Positions 58,929-64,000 of a stretch of DNA of 64,000 nt are shown piece after piece. Positions within the stretch are counted from its first letter, which is position 1; each line of letters starts with the position of its first letter. Made by a program: the position numbers and the translations under genes. The notes below the pieces were generated by a model. That model was not told the origin of the DNA. It saw only the letters and a program-made list of their open reading frames with translations, and did not search any database. The stretch is from Enoplolaimus lenunculus (Eukaryota; Nematoda; Enoplea; Enoplida; Thoracostomopsidae). The stretch is from positions 1-64,000 of the forward strand of contig JASANG010002074.1 of assembly GCA_030248215.1 (NCBI GenBank). Reading direction: 5' to 3'.

Positions 58929-59410
58929 ATATTAATCATGAATAACTTGCAGTTGCAAGTTCTTCGAATGAATTTTCCAAAAAACTTGCATGTGCAAGTT
59001 AGTTGTAAGAAGCATTTATGCGCAAAGAAGGCTATACTCGAAATTTCTTGACTTGAAAAAGTTTTCAACGCGATGCAATCTTTATTTAATGCTTAAAAAT
59101 TTAAAACTAGTCCCATTTACTTTCGCCGTCGGCTGCGAAATATCAAACAAGTTATATAGTTGAATCGATTCACACTTCTTGAATAAATCAATAACAGCAA
59201 CATATCTTCTGGCCAATGAAAATGCAAGTGCAAGAAATTCGAGCGATTTGCAACGGCGTTCGCATGTGCGAGTTAAATTCAATCACATGAATTCTAATGA
59301 ATAATTTGCAGCTGCAAAAACTTCAAATCTGCTTTGTGATAAAACTTGCACATGCAAGTTGCACGTGCAAGTTTTTGCTGCAAAAACTTGCACGTGTGAA
59401 TAGGGCTTAA
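58929..59410. repeat. Repeat rich in ACTTGCACATGCAAGT-type palindromes
   Basis: AACTTGCAGTTGCAAGTT, AACTTGCATGTGCAAGTT and AACTTGCACATGCAAGTT recur, most densely at 58,948-59,000 and 59,330-59,400. Similar motifs lie near 3,770-3,830. Probably a MITE with subterminal palindromes; exact ends are not set. Confidence 0.5.
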
Positions 59411-59644
59411 AGTTCAATGAAACATTTTGAAAATGTTATATAATATGGCACATGAATACTCAGTTAACAACGATGGATATGTGGTTGCAACACTAAATTA
59501 ACAAACAGCTTGGTACATTTGCAACGAAAGCTATCAATATCATATGGTTCCATATTTTTCAGGTTTCGTTGATTGCCGGCTTGTCGGCGTTTGCAACATG
59601 ATAAACTTGTTTTAACCTTTCAAGCTTCATAAAATCTAATACAA

Positions 59645-59870
59645 CTTCCATAATACCATGCGTCGAACAGCAAGTTGTTGAGGTGGTAGCATGATGGACA
59701 CTGAAGCCATACAAGTTTCAGTGCCCAGGATACTGAAGCTTTTTGGCTTCAATATGGATTCAGTATCCCGGACACTGAAACCAAAAAAGCTTGATAGCAC
59801 GGGATACTGAAGCTACTTCCACTCAAAAGTTACCTAGTGCACGCATAATTGTGAAAGTTACACAAAACCT
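59645..59870. mobile_element. Family D element, short copy 3
   Basis: The left end CAACTTCCATAATACCATGC and right end GCATAATTGTGAAAGTTAC are degraded family D termini. The interior keeps GATACTGAAGCTTTTTGGCT motifs. At about 225 bp it is a deleted derivative. Confidence 0.68.
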
Positions 59871-60047
59871 TTGAGTATATAATTTTTCGTTATGCCTCAG
59901 CCGGCGTTTCCCCGTAAATGAATCGATAATTAAAAACATTCGCGCATAGTTTTTGTTCTGGCACCTGCATAGATGTAGTTTGTACAGTAGTATAAGGATA
60001 TGACATACCCTAAGCCTAAGTAGAATCCTGAACGTCGTATACGAATC

Positions 60048-60192
60048 GGGCCCGTAGCCAAGGGGGGCAGGAAGCTCAGCCCCTCCTGAAAATATTTTGC
60101 CCCTCCTAGAAGATTTTCAACTTTGCTTGTAAGTCATTGAAATCCTATAAATGCCACTCCTGAATAATTTTAACCCCCCCGTAGCAAGGTAA
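60048..60192. mobile_element. Short repeat with CCGTAGCCAAGG end, copy 2
   Basis: Matches 22,243-22,408 (GGGCCCGTAGCCAAGG; ACTTTGCTTGTAAGTCATTG). The right end is shortened. Confidence 0.6.
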
Positions 60193-60353
60193 TAAGAATA
60201 ACTATTAGCCTAGGCGTAAGCCTAAAGCATAAGCAAAAAATACCCTAATGTTTAAACTTACTCTATTCCAGTTCCGCGAAAAAACCGCCAGCCCCCCAGC
60301 TACAGATGAGTTTCTTCAAACACATTCTAATCATTGCATACGCATATTCGAAT

Positions 60354-61245
60354 GGCCAATGTAAAGAACAGGGGTGGAACAGTATTATAAACATTTTCCT
60401 AAGCCTAAGCCTAAGCCTAAGCCTAAGCCTAAGCCTAAGCCTAAGCCTAAGCGTAAGAGTTTATTCCTAAGCCAAAGCTTAAGCGTAATGCGGCGTTCAC
60501 GTTACAACTGGGGTAGCTTGGAACACGTTTTGTCCAAGTTGATTCGACGTCAACATAAAATTTTGTGATCCGAATAGCGGATATGTAGACAAAATGTGAA
60601 TGTCATATGACATTGGCTTATGTCAAGCGATCATCGTATACAAATAACCATTTGTCATATGATACTGCGGGACATTTATGCGAATATCATATGATATTCC
60701 AAAATTCTACTAAATATCATATGATATTTATACAGGACAATGGAATTTGTACACGCTAACTAAAACAGTAAAAAGTCGGATAATGCAGCATTAAATGACT
60801 TCGCAAGTCATTTTAGCTTCTACGATTCTGTTTCTCGCTAAGTTTTTCCCAAAATATATTCCTAAGTACAAATAATTCAAATTTGAAATTTTTGTATCAT
60901 ATGACATTCTACAGGACAATCAAGCTAGTTTACCACAACTTTGCAGGCATTTTCAAACATATCATATGATACTCGCAGACAATATTTGGAATATCATATG
61001 ATATTGGTGTACAAACAGTAGATGTCTCATCAGGATAGCAGACAATTGAAATTTTTTGAATCTCATAGCGGATAAACGATCAGACAAAATGTTACCAGCT
61101 ATAGTCATAGGGACAAAACGTGTTCCAGGCTGCCCCAGTTATAACGTGAACCCCGCATAAGCTAAGCAAAAAATAAGTTTAAAGCTTAAGCTTACTCTAT
61201 TCCATCCTACAGAAAAACGTTCCGCCCCTGATCTTTACATTGGTC
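60354..61245. mobile_element. Family A hAT-like MITE split by a family B MITE
   Basis: Left GGCCAATGTAAAGAACAGGG, then nine or so pure TAAGCC repeats (about 60,399-60,452). Right TTCCGCCCCTGATCTTTACATT. The two halves are separated by 60,489-61,157. Without the insert it would be about 220 bp, the normal family A size. Confidence 0.85.
60489..61157. mobile_element. Family B Harbinger-like MITE, copy 5, nested in family A
   Basis: It starts TGCGGCGTTCACGTTACAAC, ends GTTATAACGTGAACCCCGCA, and is flanked by perfect TAA (60,486-60,488 and 61,158-61,160). It holds seven or eight TATCATATGATA-type palindromes. It closely matches copies 1 and 2 inside. Confidence 0.88.
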
Positions 61246-62014
61246 AGCCTCGAATTGTTTAAAACACTATTTTTGTAAGAATCTATGTCGTCTAAATTTT
61301 AATAGTGTGACTAATGGGTTGGCGCTCTGCCAGATATATGAATGACGCCAAATGAGATACTCATCCAAAACTGATATATTGTTCGTGCAATCCTAAATAT
61401 TTTACTCTTGGGGCTTAGCTCCTAAAACTGCACCAAACTTCATTTGATTATTACACTTTTTGGCCAAAAATTTTCGATCATTATGATGAAACCTTACACT
61501 TCAAAAATACAAATTTGAGTGTGAGATGGTTAAAGGCGGTCAAAGGGAAGTTTGAATACGCCAAAATTCTGGAAAATGTTGGCTGAGAGGGAAGAACATT
61601 AAATACGTTGAACACATTGTCAAAGTCGATACAAGTGTGAGACCCTTTACCACAAAACTTTATTAACAAAAGTAATAATTGGTGACAAAAACTGAATGAC
61701 AAAATTGACATGAACAGTTTATATATGCTCTTTTTGGGCTATGTCTTAATTTGCTTATTCAAATAACTGAACAGTTTATATGTGCCCTTTTGGGCTATGT
61801 TCTAATTTGCCTATTCAAATTGAAAATCTCAACAATCGGAAGTCCAGTATGAACATTTGTTATTGTTGCAGTACACGTCACTGTATTATGACGATTGGTA
61901 CATACCAGGAAATGCAGTCTATTAGTGGCATCGGATATTGAACAAAACACAAGCACCAGCAGATTTACAAGGTAAAACGTGCGTTATAATATATACCTAA
62001 TACGTGCAATGCCT
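61246..62014. other. Intergenic
   Basis: No gene. ATATGCTCTTTTTGGGCTATGT at about 61,725 recurs with small changes about 60 bp on, as a short local duplication. Nothing else is seen. Confidence 0.4.
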
Positions 62015-62205
62015 TGCACAGTCAAATTGACTCTCTCCGAAATTGTCTCTACTGGACTACACAAATTGAGCCAAATTGGACTCCACCAGAGTCAAACGTG
62101 CGACTTAGTCGAATTTGACTCTGGCGGAGTCGAATATGACTCAGCTTGTATAGTCCTGTAGAGCCTAAATGGGAGAGAGTCAATTTGACTCACCATTTTT
62201 TCAGT
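62015..62205. mobile_element. Small MITE rich in GTCAAATTGACTC palindromes
   Basis: GTCAAATTGACTCTCTCC at the left pairs with GGGAGAGAGTCAATTTGAC at the right. The interior has inverted GACTCTGGCGGAGTC. A fragment with GAGAGAGTCAATTTGACTC lies at about 17,214. Confidence 0.65.
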
Positions 62206-63125
62206 GTGCTTGTTGTTGGGCGCAGTAGAAAATTTGCATAAACTTGCAGAATTTACTACATAAAAGTCAACGATAGAACGGCCAAAACCGATGAGTTGAT
62301 ACCGGTTTTAAAGAAGAAGCTAATTTTAGCAGGCAAAATATAAAATCCTATTTTCGACCAAATGTTGAGAAAATATCTTTTATATATTTCTAAAAGAGAC
62401 GGCCTCTCAAACACATGGCTGTTTACTATTACGCTCACGGCATCGTCCCCATGTCAGTCTTGGTAAGATCGGTGGCGTACTTCAGAAATTTTTTGTTTGC
62501 AGTTTCGAAACCGGGTTCTAGGAATTTGGTTTATACCACTTTCTATACCGTTGACAGAAAAAAGTTTCAGATCATCGGTATGAGCAGTTTTCATCGAAGT
62601 TACCACCATTATGACAACCACTTCGAAGATCTGTGATGCTTAAAACTATCTTGTATTGGTTTATAGACCGGACACTTGTCCAGCAATGTTGTAGTAGCCC
62701 CCACGTAATGTGCCAAGCTGCGTTAATTATATAAAACTTACTTAAATCCGTGTTACTCTAAACACAGCAGAAAAATCACTCGAAATCACCGGCGGTATGG
62801 GCGCGGTGGTCAAAGCCCTGATGTTGCGACGAAGTAAATAATCTAAAATCACAAGATACAGTGCAGGTTAAGTATACAATTTTAAAATTGAAGTACCCAA
62901 AGTCAAAATTTATATTTTGTGTGGATTCGAAACTATGATACGATCCTTACAGTACATGCAAACCTAAGTATAAAAATTCGCGAGCGAAGTAAGCGGCGAA
63001 ACCTGGATGTAATGTTAGCATTAAAACCATTTACAACAGTCGCAAAACGTTTTTCATTGCAAGGATTAGCGAGATTTACTTGAGGCCAAAACAAGGTAAC
63101 TTTGGAAAAGGATACGTGCTTGATA
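62206..63125. other. Intergenic, nothing recognised
   Basis: An open frame at 62,415-62,636 has no recognised motif and no supporting context. Confidence 0.4.
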
Positions 63126-63815
63126 TACTGTGTATGACACATTAATGTTTCACGAAATCCATATTAACGTCGTATACGTTTTTAAAGTATTTAAAGCCAA
63201 AACGCTGTGTATAAAATTCAAAATGTTTAGCCTACATTCAATTTGTGTCATTTTTGCCTATAAAAAGACCAAAATTTTCAATATTGTTTCAATAAATTCA
63301 AACGCGTGCATGTAAACAAGCTTCAAATGTTAAGCTCAATTCGTAGAAACTTTAACGCTTCAACTTATTCTGGGCGGCATGAGCTTTTTCAAAAGTTTTC
63401 GCAGTTCAAACTGTCGCCCCCCGATTCTGTTTTTCAATTTTAGTCTGTAGCTTAAACAAACACATAAATGAAATTCATCAAGATTAAATTTTATATTTTA
63501 TCCGCGATTCCCTTTTAATCTGGCTTTAATTTTTTTGAGACCCTCGGATGAAAGGCGAGCTCCATTGAGCATTGTTTCATTACATCAGCTGTAGTGTTGT
63601 TCATGGCGTAATCTATGCCGGAAAGTAGGTAGTATACACTGTAATTACAGTTTTCCAATGGCCACATAAATATTGTCAATTTCCTATGAGATTCAGTTTC
63701 AAGCATCGACTTGGAGTCGTAACTTTCCAGTGCAAATCCCTCACCGTCACTGCTCCACGACAAGCGCTTAACTCACAAACATGATTGAGCAGCTGTGATA
63801 TTTGGGGAAATTTTG
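63126..63815. repeat. Dispersed repeat of about 680 bp, copy 2
   Basis: Homologous to 44,076-44,755 in the same orientation. The 24-bp minisatellite that precedes copy 1 is absent here. Coding is unlikely because frames are not shared. Confidence 0.82.
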
Positions 63816-64000
63816 TTCTTCAAATGTGCAAGTACAATGGCTGTTTAACTCTGTGTCATGTCTATTAGTTTGCATACGCAATTATTGCTAAAATGCGTCG
63901 TCTACAAGTTGCTCGTTAATAACAGATGAGTATTCAGTTGTTCACACCTAAGTTATTTTCACAATTTTCATTTATGCTTTGTCACAACAGCTTGAAATCA

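Noticed and set aside
60399-60452. Telomere or interstitial telomeric block
   Set aside because: The TAAGCC array lies inside a transposon with clear ends and is only about 50 bp long.

Overview
The window looks like nuclear DNA of an animal, probably an invertebrate. It is AT-rich and gene-poor, has GT-AG introns up to about 7 kb, LDL-receptor class A (LDLa) coding exons, Penelope-like, Merlin-like and Gypsy-like element remains, and many short non-autonomous DNA transposons. I cannot fix the phylum. Acceptor-like sequences just upstream of start codons hint at a lineage that trans-splices a leader (tunicates, nematodes, flatworms and others do), but this is inference.

The only convincing intact host genes are three tandem paralogues on the + strand: 7,737-16,494, 22,108-27,446 and 46,889-50,678. 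Each has four exons joined in phase 1. Exon 1 encodes a short basic tail and one hydrophobic signal anchor. Exons 2, 3 and 4 each encode one six-cysteine LDLa domain. Exons 2 and 3 are exactly 144 and 111 nt in all three genes. The predicted products are 170, 167 and 166 residues, with nothing recognisable beyond the anchor and the three LDLa modules. Genes 2 and 3 sit in a segmental duplication (about 24.87-28.28 kb and 48.66-51.09 kb) covering exons 2-4 but not exon 1, so nearly identical ectodomains carry unrelated anchors and 5' regions.

Most of the rest is repeats. Several families can be defined from terminal repeats, target duplications and nesting: (A) hAT-like elements with 8-bp target duplications and internal TTAGGC-type arrays; (B) Harbinger-like elements with TAA target duplications, full of ATATCATATGATAT palindromes, two of which carry E2F-site-like minisatellites; (C) TA-flanked elements with a CTGTAGTGACC terminus; (D) CTTCAG-rich elements, one ending 35 bp before gene 3; and (F) a 960-bp element inside a Penelope-like remnant. 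Satellites and minisatellites lie near 11-13.5, 17.8-19.3, 28.5-29.3 and 43.5-44.0 kb.

Coding fossils are a Merlin/IS1595-type transposase (33.2-33.6 kb), a broken intron-containing gene with a P-loop (34.5-36.3 kb) and an unidentified neighbour (37.1-37.6 kb), two Penelope-like pieces in opposite orientation (38.7-41.3 kb), and a broken Gypsy-like LTR element (53.0-58.9 kb) with an envelope-like region on the 5' side of the protease-RT-integrase block. Long stretches between these hold nothing I can name.
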